Shown in pieces: positions 1 to 7,731 of a stretch of DNA of 9,833 bases; position 1 is the first letter of the stretch, and every line of letters starts with the position of its first letter. The notes under the pieces are model-generated. The model made no database searches. It was not told where the DNA came from and saw only the letters and a program-made list of their open reading frames with translations. Origin of the DNA: Pseudomonadales bacterium (lineage in GTDB: Bacteria; Pseudomonadota; Gammaproteobacteria; Pseudomonadales; JAHEIH01); the NCBI GenBank assembly GCA_023255355.1, contig JALRIU010000054.1:1-9833 (forward strand), in the 5' to 3' direction. Both the position numbers and the translations under genes were made by a program.

Positions 1-2148
1 CAAGTAAAAGAAATTTGGCCGTTATGTCATACTGATGATTTAGTTGGTGCAATACAACACCCTGAAGATGGATATATTCAGCCCGCCGATCTGACACAAG
101 CGTTGGCGACTGGTGCGCGTAATATGGGCGCCAAAATTCACCGCTTTACCACAGTGCTAAGCATTGAACAGCTTGATGATGGCAAGTGGAAGGTGGCAAC
201 CGATCAAGGCGATATCGTTTGTGAACATATCGTTTCTTGTACTGGTAGCTTTGCCCGTAAAACAGGCGAAATGGTCGGCTTAGATGTGCCTGTCATCCCT
301 GTAGAGCATCAGTTTATTGTGACCGAACCCCACCCTGAAATTAAAGCTCGACAAGAGCGCGGTGAGCCAGAAATGGGCGTGCTACGTGAGTCTGATTCTG
401 GCTATTACTTGCGCGAAGAAGCAGGTGGTCTTTTGTTAGGTCCCTACGAAGTGGGTGCGCCAGTATGTTATGTAGATGGTCCTTCTGAGCATTGTGAGTG
501 GGAACTGTTTAATGAAGAGTTAGAGCGTTTGATGCCGCACATTGAAAAATGTATGGAGCGTGTTCCTGCCTTCGGTGAAGTTGGTGTTAAGTACGTTTAC
601 AACGGTGCTATCGCCTATACCCCTGATGGTAACCCTATCGTTGGTCCTGCACCTGGTTTGAAAAACTTCTGGCTCAACGAAGGTCACAGCTTTGGTATTA
701 CCGCTGCTGGTGGCGCTGGATGGCAGTTAGCAGAATGGATCGTTGAGGGTGAACCTACCGTCGATATGATGGGCGTTGATCCTCGTCGTTTTGGTCCTTA
801 CGCCTCTCGTGGTTACTTGCGGGATAAAAACGAAGAAGCTTATCGTAACGTGTTTACCACTCACTACCCTGACGAAGAACGATCTTCAGCGCGCCCATTG
901 AAAACTACGCCTTGTTATGACCGTATGAAAGCTTTGGGTGCTGTGTTTGGTTCTGTGTATGGGTGGGAGCGTCCAAATTGGTTTGCGCCACTTGATTATT
1001 CTCTGAGCGAAGAAGATTTGAACATGGCTGATGTTCTGTTCAATAAAAACTTCTCAAAACCGTTAGAAGATGGTCGTATCGTAGAGAAAAACTCATTCCG
1101 CCGTTCTAACTATTTCGAGTTTGTTGGCAATGAATGTAAACATGTTGCAGAAAAGGTTGGTTTGTTGGATATGTCAGCCTTTGCTAAAACCATGGTTACC
1201 GGTCCTGGTGCTGAAGCATGGTTGGAGTATCTATTCGCGAACAGTATTCCTAAGAAAGTCGGTCGTGTTGGCTTGTGTCATATGTTGACCAAGGCGGGTG
1301 GTGTTCGTGCTGAGTTTACCGTTTATAAGATGGCTAAGAACAAATACTACTTAGTCTCTGCTGGCGCGTTTGAGTCACATGATTTTGATTACTTGCAGAA
1401 ACTTAAACCAACCGATGGTAGCGTTGAGTTGCAATTGATTACCACTCAGATGGGCGTATTGGTATTGGCTGGTCCTAAAGCACGTGATGTATTGCAAAAG
1501 ATCACAGATACAGATTTGAGTAATGCTAATTTCCCTTGGTTGAGCGGCAAATTTATCAACGTGGGTTATGCCCAAGCACATGCACTGCGGGTTAACTTCG
1601 TAGGTGAATTGGGTTGGGAATTACACCACCCCATCGAAATGCAAAACTACATTTTCGATGAATTGATGAAGGCCGGTGCAGAGTTTGATATTAAACCGTT
1701 TGGTATCCGCGCTATGGATAGCATGCGCCTCGAAAAATCTTATCGTTTGATTCCTCGCGAAATGTCGATCGAATACTCAGCGCTAGAGTCTGGTTTGGAT
1801 CGTTTTGTCCGTCTTAATAAAGAGTGTGACTTTATTGGTAAAGAGGGCTTGAAAGCCTGGCAAGAACGCGGCTTTAAGAACGCTTTTGTTACTATGGAAG
1901 TCCACGGTGTTACTGATGCTGATGCGCGTGGTTCAGAAGCTATCTATAAAGATGGCGAAATCGTTGGTCGTGCAACTTCAGGTGGTTATGGCTGGCGCTT
2001 AGGCAAATCCTTGGCGCTTGGTTTGGTTGCTCCGCAATACGCTGCGATCGGTACTCAATTACAAATTGAAATCCTTGGTGATATCTATCAAGCCACTGTT
2101 ATTGAAGAGTCACCATACGATCCTGAAAATGCCAAGTTGAGAGCGTAA
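1..2148 (+). CDS. Dimethylglycine/sarcosine dehydrogenase-type FAD oxidoreductase with GcvT-like folate domain (5' partial)
   Basis: The frame is open from base 1, so the gene starts upstream. The 715 visible residues lack perhaps 120-140 N-terminal residues of an ~830-850 residue family, including the Rossmann GxGxxG motif and the region that can carry covalent FAD. Visible domains in order: the rest of the FAD/DAO fold, with DGYIQPADLTQAL near residues 23-35 and the C-terminal FAD segment HSFGITAAGGAG from about 229; a linker (FAO_M-type) containing PCYDRMKALGAVFG and GWERPNWFAP; then GCV_T and GCV_T_C domains from about 373 to the end, with VGELGWELHHP from 534. Family role: oxidative N-demethylation of dimethylglycine or sarcosine, passing the C1 unit to THF as methylene-THF. 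The precise substrate cannot be read from sequence. It is the first visible gene of a run with the corrinoid activator (7-base gap) and fhs. A start at TTG 103 would be an artefact, since family homology continues upstream of it. Confidence 0.9.
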   Translation, partial: QVKEIWPLCHTDDLVGAIQHPEDGYIQPADLTQALATGARNMGAKIHRFTTVLSIEQLDDGKWKVATDQGDIVCEHIVSCTGSFARKTGEMVGLDVPVIPVEHQFIVTEPHPEIKARQERGEPEMGVLRESDSGYYLREEAGGLLLGPYEVGAPVCYVDGPSEHCEWELFNEELERLMPHIEKCMERVPAFGEVGVKYVYNGAIAYTPDGNPIVGPAPGLKNFWLNEGHSFGITAAGGAGWQLAEWIVEGEPTVDMMGVDPRRFGPYASRGYLRDKNEEAYRNVFTTHYPDEERSSARPLKTTPCYDRMKALGAVFGSVYGWERPNWFAPLDYSLSEEDLNMADVLFNKNFSKPLEDGRIVEKNSFRRSNYFEFVGNECKHVAEKVGLLDMSAFAKTMVTGPGAEAWLEYLFANSIPKKVGRVGLCHMLTKAGGVRAEFTVYKMAKNKYYLVSAGAFESHDFDYLQKLKPTDGSVELQLITTQMGVLVLAGPKARDVLQKITDTDLSNANFPWLSGKFINVGYAQAHALRVNFVGELGWELHHPIEMQNYIFDELMKAGAEFDIKPFGIRAMDSMRLEKSYRLIPREMSIEYSALESGLDRFVRLNKECDFIGKEGLKAWQERGFKNAFVTMEVHGVTDADARGSEAIYKDGEIVGRATSGGYGWRLGKSLALGLVAPQYAAIGTQLQIEILGDIYQATVIEESPYDPENAKLRA

Positions 2149-2155
2149 AAATCAA

Positions 2156-4249
2156 ATGAGCGAGTCGACTCAGCCAGGACAAAGGGTTTCGCGACGTTCG
2201 CGTAACCTGAAAAATGTCAAAGTGATATTTACGCCGTCGGGTATCCGTGGCGAAGTTCCTGAGGGTATGCCTGTGTTAAGGGCTGCTCGCCGTTTGGGTG
2301 TGGATGTTGAATCGATTTGTGGTGGTCAAGGTATATGTGGGACCTGTAAGGTTTTTCATGTGGTGGGTGACTTTCCAAAATATGGTGTCAACTCGACACA
2401 TGACAGCTTGTCTGAGTTTAAAGAAGTTGAAGCTGGCCGTGTTGGTGATGAGCGCCAATTAGGGGCACGACTTGGCTGTACCGCAAAGATCATGAATGAT
2501 GTTGTGATTGAGATACCTGCAAGTAGCCAATCGCATGAGCAGGATATTGCTAAAGCGGTTGATGATCGAGAAATTTCACTAGACCCTGCTATTTCAGTTT
2601 TTACCGCCTATATTCCGGCGCCGATTATGGATGTTCCGACTGCCGATGTCAGTCGGCTAGTGTTGGATTTACAATCAAATCATGACCTTGTTGGCTTGTG
2701 GTATGAGTTGCCTATCGTTAAACAGCTCCAGTCGATGGTGACTGCACATCTTAAGCAGACACCGAATAAAAGTATGCCTGTAAGTGTGGCTATCTATAAT
2801 TCTGTCCGTAAACCGCCACAAATTGTTGCTTTGTGGACAGGTCATGAGGCCAAGGCTTATGGCGCAGCCATTGATTTGGGCTCGACAAGTATTGTGGTGC
2901 ACCTGGCTGATTTGACCACAGGTGAAGTCGTTGCCTCTGCATCGGCCATGAATCCCCAAATTAAATTTGGCGAAGATCTTATGAGTCGTGTGTCATACGC
3001 GATGATGAATAAGGGCGGCGATGTTGAAATGAGCAGCGCAGTTCGCCAACGTATTTCAGACCTCATTAAAGAAGCTGCTGGTCAAGTCTGGATGAAGGCA
3101 AGCGATGTCATGGATGTGGTGATCGTTTGTAACCCGATTATGCACCATATTTTATTGGGTTTGGACCCAGTGCCTTTGGGCGGTGCGCCATTTAATTTGG
3201 CTGTTGATCAAGCGATGGAAGTTGCTGCAAAAGAGCTTGATTTGCCTTTGCACGATGCTGCGCGCGTTTTCTTATTACCTTGTTTGGCTGGCCATATTGG
3301 TGCTGACGCTGCAGGTGTTGTTCTGTCTGAACGACCTGATCAGTCAGATGAAATGACCTTGATTGTCGATGTCGGAACTAATGCAGAAATTGTCTTGGGC
3401 AATCGAAACCGCATGTTGGCAGCATCAAGTCCAACTGGACCAGCATTTGAAGGCGCACAAATTAGTTGCGGCCAGCGCGCTGCAGTCGGTGCCATCGAGC
3501 GTGTGCGTATCGATCGCATGTCACTTGAGCCCACCTTTAAAATTATTGGTTGTGATCCATGGTCTAATGATCCGACCTTTGAAATGTCTTCGTCGAGTCT
3601 AAAAATTAGTGGTATCTGTGGTTCAGGCATTATCGAAATTATTGGTGAGATGTTTTTGGCAGGTATTATCAATCGTGATGGTGTGATTCAGCCACAGGAA
3701 AATAAACCTTCGCCTCGTATTATTCAAGATGGTCGTACCTACAGTTACATCCTCCATGAAGGGACGCGCCAATTGAAGATAACTCAGAACGATGTGCGTG
3801 CAATTCAATTAGCAAAAGCAGCTCTTTACGCTGGTATTCGTTTGCTTATGGATCGTATGGGAATCGATAGCGTTGAGCGTATCAAACTCGCCGGGGCCTT
3901 CGGCAGTCGTATCGATGTGAAGTATGCCATGCTATTAGGTATGATCCCTGATTGTGACTTACAAAATGCCGGTGGTGTGGGTAATGCTGCGGGTGAAGGT
4001 GCTCGTATAGCGTTATTAAATCGCCATGCTCGTAATGAAATTGAACCCGTTATTCGTCGGATTGAAAAGATCGAAACAGCGACTGAGTCGTCTTTTCAAG
4101 CCCATTTCGTCGGTGCTATGGGTTTCCCCCATAGTTCTGCACCATTTCCAAATCTTGAGCGCGTAATACCCGGTCTCGCTGAGCGTCGTATTCCAAGTTC
4201 AGATTCCGTAAATGCTAGCCGCGGTAGACGCCGCCGTCCAGCAAGATAA
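2156..4249 (+). CDS. RACE-type corrinoid activation protein: [2Fe-2S] ferredoxin plus ASKHA ATPase (DUF4445)
   Basis: This family reductively reactivates corrinoid proteins whose cobalt has slipped to Co(II), using ATP and electrons delivered through an Fe-S domain; it acts in the cytoplasm. The 697 residues begin with a plant-type ferredoxin domain (about 20-120). Its ligand pattern is CGGQGICGTC (Cys55, 61, 64) with a fourth candidate Cys108 in RLGCTA. A linker follows, then an ASKHA ATPase domain: DLGSTS phosphate loop at 240-245, CNPIMHHILLGLDP, LPCLAGHIGADAAG, DVGTNAEIVLGN, SPTGPAFEGAQI, GICGSGIIEI, LAGAFGSRID and GNAAGEGA. These are the hallmarks of DUF4445/RACE proteins. The C terminus is an arginine-rich tail (RGRRRRPAR), and residues 10-19 are also basic. 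The ATG is 7 bases after the preceding stop with only a weak, distant GAGAG (2139-2143), so translational coupling is likely. The single cluster at Cys55-64 distinguishes it from RamA, which carries C-terminal 4Fe-4S clusters. The partner corrinoid protein is not in the window. Confidence 0.9.
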   Translation: MSESTQPGQRVSRRSRNLKNVKVIFTPSGIRGEVPEGMPVLRAARRLGVDVESICGGQGICGTCKVFHVVGDFPKYGVNSTHDSLSEFKEVEAGRVGDERQLGARLGCTAKIMNDVVIEIPASSQSHEQDIAKAVDDREISLDPAISVFTAYIPAPIMDVPTADVSRLVLDLQSNHDLVGLWYELPIVKQLQSMVTAHLKQTPNKSMPVSVAIYNSVRKPPQIVALWTGHEAKAYGAAIDLGSTSIVVHLADLTTGEVVASASAMNPQIKFGEDLMSRVSYAMMNKGGDVEMSSAVRQRISDLIKEAAGQVWMKASDVMDVVIVCNPIMHHILLGLDPVPLGGAPFNLAVDQAMEVAAKELDLPLHDAARVFLLPCLAGHIGADAAGVVLSERPDQSDEMTLIVDVGTNAEIVLGNRNRMLAASSPTGPAFEGAQISCGQRAAVGAIERVRIDRMSLEPTFKIIGCDPWSNDPTFEMSSSSLKISGICGSGIIEIIGEMFLAGIINRDGVIQPQENKPSPRIIQDGRTYSYILHEGTRQLKITQNDVRAIQLAKAALYAGIRLLMDRMGIDSVERIKLAGAFGSRIDVKYAMLLGMIPDCDLQNAGGVGNAAGEGARIALLNRHARNEIEPVIRRIEKIETATESSFQAHFVGAMGFPHSSAPFPNLERVIPGLAERRIPSSDSVNASRGRRRRPAR

Positions 4250-4257
4250 AAAACAAA

Positions 4258-4264
4258 TAAGGAG
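4258..4264 (+). promoter_or_regulatory. Ribosome binding site of fhs
   Basis: TAAGGAG lies 7 bases upstream of the ATG at 4272. It is the strongest Shine-Dalgarno match on the plus strand of the window and fixes the fhs start. The following GAGCCATT is echoed before the methyltransferase gene (6149-6156). Confidence 0.75.
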
Positions 4265-4271
4265 CCATTGA

Positions 4272-5963
4272 ATGCCAGCCTCTCAACATCAAAATCCTAA
4301 GCAGGATATCGAAATCGCCCGCGAGGCGACTATGCGTCCTATTCAAGAAGTCGCTGCTAAGCTAGATCTTGCATATGAAAACCTGCTTCCATATGGTCAC
4401 CATAAAGCAAAAATTAGCTTAGATTATATCAATGGGCTAAAAGATCGTCCCAATGGTAAATTGATTTTAGTTGCGGGTATCAACCCTACTAAAGCGGGTG
4501 AAGGTAAAACGACAACTACGGTTGGTTTGGGTGATGCGCTAAGTCGTATTGGCAAAAAAACGGCGATTTGTTTGCGTGAACCGTCTTTGGGACCTTGTTT
4601 TGGTATCAAAGGTGGTGCTGCGGGCGGTGGTTACGCGCAAGTGATTCCAATGGAAGATATTAACTTGCACTTTACTGGTGATTTCCATGCCATCAGTGCC
4701 GCGCATAACCTTTTATCTGCCATGATTGATAACCATATTTATTGGGGTAACAACCTTGGTATCGATGTGCGCCGTGTAAGCTGGCGTCGCGTGGTTGACA
4801 TGAATGATCGTGCACTACGTCAAATCACCAACAGCCTCGGCGGTGTTGGTAATGGTTTCCCTCGTTCCGATGGTTTTGACATCACTGTTGCTTCTGAAGT
4901 TATGGCAATTTTCTGTTTGGCAACGAGCCTTGATGACCTGCAGCAACGTTTGGGTAATATCGTTATCGGCTACACTCGTGACCAACAAGCTATTTATGCG
5001 CGTGAACTCAACGCTGAAGGCGCGATGACTACTTTACTAAAAGACGCTATACAACCAAACTTGGTACAAACTCTCGAGGGTACTCCTGCGTTTGTACACG
5101 GTGGTCCTTTTGCCAACATCGCTCACGGTTGTAACTCAGTGTTGGCGACATCAACAGCGTTAAAATTAGCTGATTATGTTGTTACTGAAGCCGGTTTTGG
5201 TGCTGATCTTGGTGCTGAGAAGTTCTTCAATATTAAAATGCGTAAATCGGGCTTGAAGCCAAGCGCAGCTGTTATTGTGGGCACCATTCGTGCGCTCAAA
5301 ATGCACGGTGGTGTCGCCTTAGACGACCTCAAGAAAGAAAATGTTGAGGCGGTTCGCAAAGGTTTCGCTAACATCTCACGTCACGTCACCAACACCCGTA
5401 AATTTGGTGTGCCAGTCATCGTTGCTGTGAATCGTTTCAGCGCGGATACTGATGCAGAAATCGCAATGCTGCAGTCGTTGTGTGAGCAGATTGGTGCTAA
5501 AGCAGTGATGGCTGACCACTGGGCAATGGGTGGTGAAGGTGCTGAGGCATTGGCGCACGAAGTTGTGGCAATGATCGACAATGAGCCTGCTAAGTTCAAA
5601 CCGCTATACAGCGATGACGTAAGCTTGTGGGATAAAGTTAAGACGGTAGCCAAAGAAATTTATGCAGCAGATGACATTATTGCTGACAAGAAGATTCGTG
5701 AGCAATTTGATACTTTGCAGAAAGATTTTGGTCACCTACCTGTCTGTATTGCTAAGACTCCGCTGTCTTTCAGTACCGACCCCAATCTCTATGGCGCACC
5801 TTCGGGCCATGTTGTTCCTATCCGTGAGCTTCGCTTATCTGCTGGTGCAGGGTTTATTGTGGTAGTTTGTGGTGACGTAATGACTATGCCTGGTCTACCT
5901 CGTGTGCCAACTGCAGAGAAAATTTTTGTGAACAAACAAGGTTATATCGAAGGTCTTTTCTAA
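4272..5963 (+). CDS. fhs: Formate-tetrahydrofolate ligase (10-formyl-THF synthetase)
   Basis: Fhs catalyses formate + ATP + THF = 10-formyl-THF + ADP + Pi in the cytoplasm and is reversible. The 563 residues match the usual ~555-560. Visible motifs are the ATP-binding loop PTKAGEGKTTTT at 72-83, the family signature GIKGGAAGGGY at 111-121 followed by PMEDINLHFTGD, and the second signature VIVGTIRALKMHGG at 334-347. The N terminus (DIEIAREATMRPIQEVAAKL) and the C terminus (MTMPGLPRVPTAEKIFVNKQGYIEGLF, given here as its known family ending) are both intact. It starts 22 bases after the corrinoid activator gene, with a good Shine-Dalgarno, and is the last gene before a strong terminator. Next to a methylene-THF-producing demethylase it probably handles methyl-derived C1 units, either releasing formate with ATP gain or supplying 10-formyl-THF. 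The direction is an inference. folD is not present in the window. Confidence 0.97.
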   Translation: MPASQHQNPKQDIEIAREATMRPIQEVAAKLDLAYENLLPYGHHKAKISLDYINGLKDRPNGKLILVAGINPTKAGEGKTTTTVGLGDALSRIGKKTAICLREPSLGPCFGIKGGAAGGGYAQVIPMEDINLHFTGDFHAISAAHNLLSAMIDNHIYWGNNLGIDVRRVSWRRVVDMNDRALRQITNSLGGVGNGFPRSDGFDITVASEVMAIFCLATSLDDLQQRLGNIVIGYTRDQQAIYARELNAEGAMTTLLKDAIQPNLVQTLEGTPAFVHGGPFANIAHGCNSVLATSTALKLADYVVTEAGFGADLGAEKFFNIKMRKSGLKPSAAVIVGTIRALKMHGGVALDDLKKENVEAVRKGFANISRHVTNTRKFGVPVIVAVNRFSADTDAEIAMLQSLCEQIGAKAVMADHWAMGGEGAEALAHEVVAMIDNEPAKFKPLYSDDVSLWDKVKTVAKEIYAADDIIADKKIREQFDTLQKDFGHLPVCIAKTPLSFSTDPNLYGAPSGHVVPIRELRLSAGAGFIVVVCGDVMTMPGLPRVPTAEKIFVNKQGYIEGLF

Positions 5964-5988
5964 CCGCTTTTTTATACCCCAGGGTTGT

Positions 5989-6036
5989 CCGGTCTACTGT
6001 GCTCGAGTGTTGAATGCAGAGACCGGTTTTTTTTTT
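5989..6036 (+). terminator. Rho-independent terminator after fhs
   Basis: CCGGTCT (5989-5995) pairs perfectly with AGACCGG (6020-6026) and is followed at once by ten T residues (6027-6036). CTG (5997-5999) and CAG (6017-6019) extend the stem across a one-base bulge. It lies 26 bases past the fhs stop and should end the upstream transcript, so the methyltransferase gene needs its own promoter or readthrough. Confidence 0.88.
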
Positions 6037-6049
6037 GCCAATTTAAATG

Positions 6050-6125
6050 TATGCCGAAACGCATGTCGCATTGGTGGCTTGCGCAGTCGTATTATTATGG
6101 TCGACTTAGTATTGAGCTCGGCATA
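6050..6125. repeat. Nested inverted repeats in the leader of the MttB-family gene
   Basis: TATGCCGA (6050-6057) and TCGGCATA (6118-6125) are exact reverse complements, with 60 bases between them. Inside is a second pair, AGTCG (6085-6089) and CGACT (6102-6106), around an AT-rich 12-base core that includes the candidate -10. They could be operator half-sites or the base of a folded leader RNA, or chance. No known regulator motif was recognised. Confidence 0.35.
6071..6098 (+). promoter_or_regulatory. Candidate sigma70-type promoter for the MttB-family gene
   Basis: TTGGTG (6071-6076) as -35, a 16-base spacer and TATTAT (6093-6098) as -10. The -10 matches the consensus at five of six positions; the -35 is weak. 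A promoter is expected here because a strong terminator lies just upstream and the gene begins 58 bases downstream. This exact placement is uncertain. Confidence 0.3.
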
Positions 6126-6144
6126 GTATGTAACAAATAAAGAT

Positions 6145-6151
6145 AAGTGAG
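6145..6151 (+). promoter_or_regulatory. Weak ribosome binding site of the MttB-family gene
   Basis: AAGTGAG lies 5 bases upstream of the ATG at 6157. It is an interrupted match to AAGGAG and supports that start. No better-spaced alternative start precedes the family homology that begins around residue 35. Confidence 0.5.
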
Positions 6152-6156
6152 CCATT

Positions 6157-7671
6157 ATGGTTGGTAAAGTTTCAAAACGACGCGGTGCACGCAATGCAAG
6201 GATAGCTTCGAGGTCTTCTTATCTCGAACCAATGTTACCCGAACTTAATAATTCACTGGCACCCACGCAAATCTTGTCAGTAGAGCAACTCAACCGGCTA
6301 AACAACGCATCGCTGGATATTCTTGAAAACGTCGGAGTGATCTTTCGTGATGAAATGGCTCTCGAAGACTGGCGTAAGGCAGGTTCAAAAGTTGTTGATA
6401 ATCGTGTTTATATAGACCGTCATCACTTACAAAATTTAATGGAGAGTGTACCTGCGGTTTTCACCTTGTGTGCGCGTGATTCTGCCAAAAGTCTAACCAT
6501 TGGTAGTAAGCAGGCGATTTTTGTTCCAATGTCCGGGGCAAATTTTATTAGAGATATGTCTGATGAGCGCCGTTCATCGTCATTAGACGATTTAGCATCG
6601 CTCCATAAATTATCGCATGTGCTTCCTGCTATCCATTCGCTATCTACTAGCATTGTCACGCCGCATGATGTCAATCTTCAGACTAGGCATATAAACGCAA
6701 CCTATTCGGCCATAAAACACTCTGATAAGGCCTTGTTGGGTTATGCAAATTCTGGTCAAAATGCTGCAGATACCCTTGCCATGTGCGATATGGTGTTTGG
6801 TAAAAATATCGTTGATTCACAAGCCGTTATCATGGCGACGATGACTGCGACAGCACCATTATTGTGGGATGCTGGTGCTACCGAGGCAATGCGGCATTAC
6901 GCACAACGTGGTCAACCCGTAATATGTTCTCCTGCTGTGCATGCTGGTGGTAATACACCAGCTTCGGTCTTGGCGACTGTAGTGCAAGTTAATGCCCATA
7001 TCTTGGCGGCAATAGGTTACGCACAGTTGCTCAATCCAGGTGTACCAGTGGTTTATGGTCAAAATTTATCCTCGGCCTCTATGCGAACAGCGGACGCCAT
7101 GATGGCAACGCCTGAAGTGACCCAGATGGCGGCAATATTTGGACAATTAGCAAGGCATTATGGTTTGCCTTATCAAGCGACTGGAGGCGTGTCTGGCGCA
7201 AAAATATTGGATGCACAAGCCGGCTATGAAACAGCTGCTAGTGTTTATTCAGCTTTGGGTGCAGGTGCTAACGTTATTGATAATGCCTTTGGTAGTATGG
7301 AGGCGGGCAGTCTTTGTTCTATCGCCAAATTTATGGTTGATGCTGAATATTGCGCTATGGGTTACAGAATGGCATCTGCATTGTCTTGGGACGATTTTGA
7401 TGATGCCTTAAACGCCATTGGAGATGTGGGCCCTGGTCAGCGCTATTTTGGCCACCCCCATACTATGCAGCATTTTGAATCGGCATTTTTTATGCCCAAG
7501 TTACACGATTATTCTGGCTTTCAGTTATGGCAAGCTCAGGGTAGTCAAAATATCCAACAACGTGCTGTAAGACACGCTGAGCAGCTATTAGCGGAGTATC
7601 AGCCACCGGTCTTGGACTTTGCCGTTGATGAGGCCTTGCTGGCGTTTATCAGCAGTCGAGAGAATAATTAA
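6157..7671 (+). CDS. Non-pyrrolysine MttB-superfamily (trimethylamine methyltransferase family) methyltransferase
   Basis: MttB-superfamily TIM-barrel enzymes transfer a methyl group from a quaternary or tertiary amine to the Co(I) of a corrinoid protein. Founding MttB uses pyrrolysine and trimethylamine; the MtgB branch lacks pyrrolysine and uses glycine betaine. Family features over 504 residues: a basic N terminus (KRRGARNAR, 8-16), SLDILENVGVIFRD (52-65), TRHINATYSAIKHSDK (177-192), SPAVHAGGNTPAS (258-270), TADAMMATPEVTQ (311-323), GGVSGAKILDAQAGYET (343-359) and RYFGHPHTMQHF (429-440) near the C terminus. The frame has no internal amber codon, so there is no pyrrolysine, which argues against trimethylamine as substrate. 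Glycine betaine or a similar quaternary amine fits the neighbouring dimethylglycine-type dehydrogenase and choline-type transporter, but this is inference; carnitine, gamma-butyrobetaine or proline betaine are alternatives within the family. It is separated from the upstream run by a terminator, and no corrinoid protein gene follows it. Confidence 0.88.
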   Translation: MVGKVSKRRGARNARIASRSSYLEPMLPELNNSLAPTQILSVEQLNRLNNASLDILENVGVIFRDEMALEDWRKAGSKVVDNRVYIDRHHLQNLMESVPAVFTLCARDSAKSLTIGSKQAIFVPMSGANFIRDMSDERRSSSLDDLASLHKLSHVLPAIHSLSTSIVTPHDVNLQTRHINATYSAIKHSDKALLGYANSGQNAADTLAMCDMVFGKNIVDSQAVIMATMTATAPLLWDAGATEAMRHYAQRGQPVICSPAVHAGGNTPASVLATVVQVNAHILAAIGYAQLLNPGVPVVYGQNLSSASMRTADAMMATPEVTQMAAIFGQLARHYGLPYQATGGVSGAKILDAQAGYETAASVYSALGAGANVIDNAFGSMEAGSLCSIAKFMVDAEYCAMGYRMASALSWDDFDDALNAIGDVGPGQRYFGHPHTMQHFESAFFMPKLHDYSGFQLWQAQGSQNIQQRAVRHAEQLLAEYQPPVLDFAVDEALLAFISSRENN

Positions 7672-7680
7672 CAAAGTACG

Positions 7681-7701
7681 AAGGCGGCTGATTACCGCCT
7701 T
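7681..7701. terminator. Hairpin between convergent genes, possible bidirectional terminator
   Basis: AAGGCGG (7681-7687) and CCGCCTT (7695-7701) form a perfect 7-bp GC-rich stem with a 7-base loop. It lies 9 bases past the methyltransferase stop and 30 bases past the betT stop on the other strand. Neither side has a proper T-tract (the minus-strand read gives only CGTACTTTGT), so termination may be weak. Confidence 0.5.
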
Positions 7702-7731
7702 GTGAAAATGCCTCGTCGCACATTATTTTTT

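Noticed and set aside
103..2148. Start of the dehydrogenase at TTG 103
   Set aside because: The frame and family homology (EDGYIQPADLTQ) continue to base 1, so the true start is outside the window.
3340..3672. 110-codon minus-strand open frame
   Set aside because: Lies wholly antisense to conserved ASKHA motifs of the corrinoid activator, and its translation shows no recognisable domain; a shadow frame.
6037..6156. Cobalamin riboswitch in the leader of the methyltransferase gene
   Set aside because: No B12-box-like sequence is present and the leader is too short for the full element.
5994..6194. 66-codon minus-strand open frame spanning the intergenic gap
   Set aside because: It runs through the terminator and the candidate promoter of the plus-strand gene and has no recognisable domain.
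6157..7671. Pyrrolysine-containing MttB
   Set aside because: The reading frame is complete with no in-frame TAG, so this is the non-pyrrolysine branch; no pyl genes are visible.
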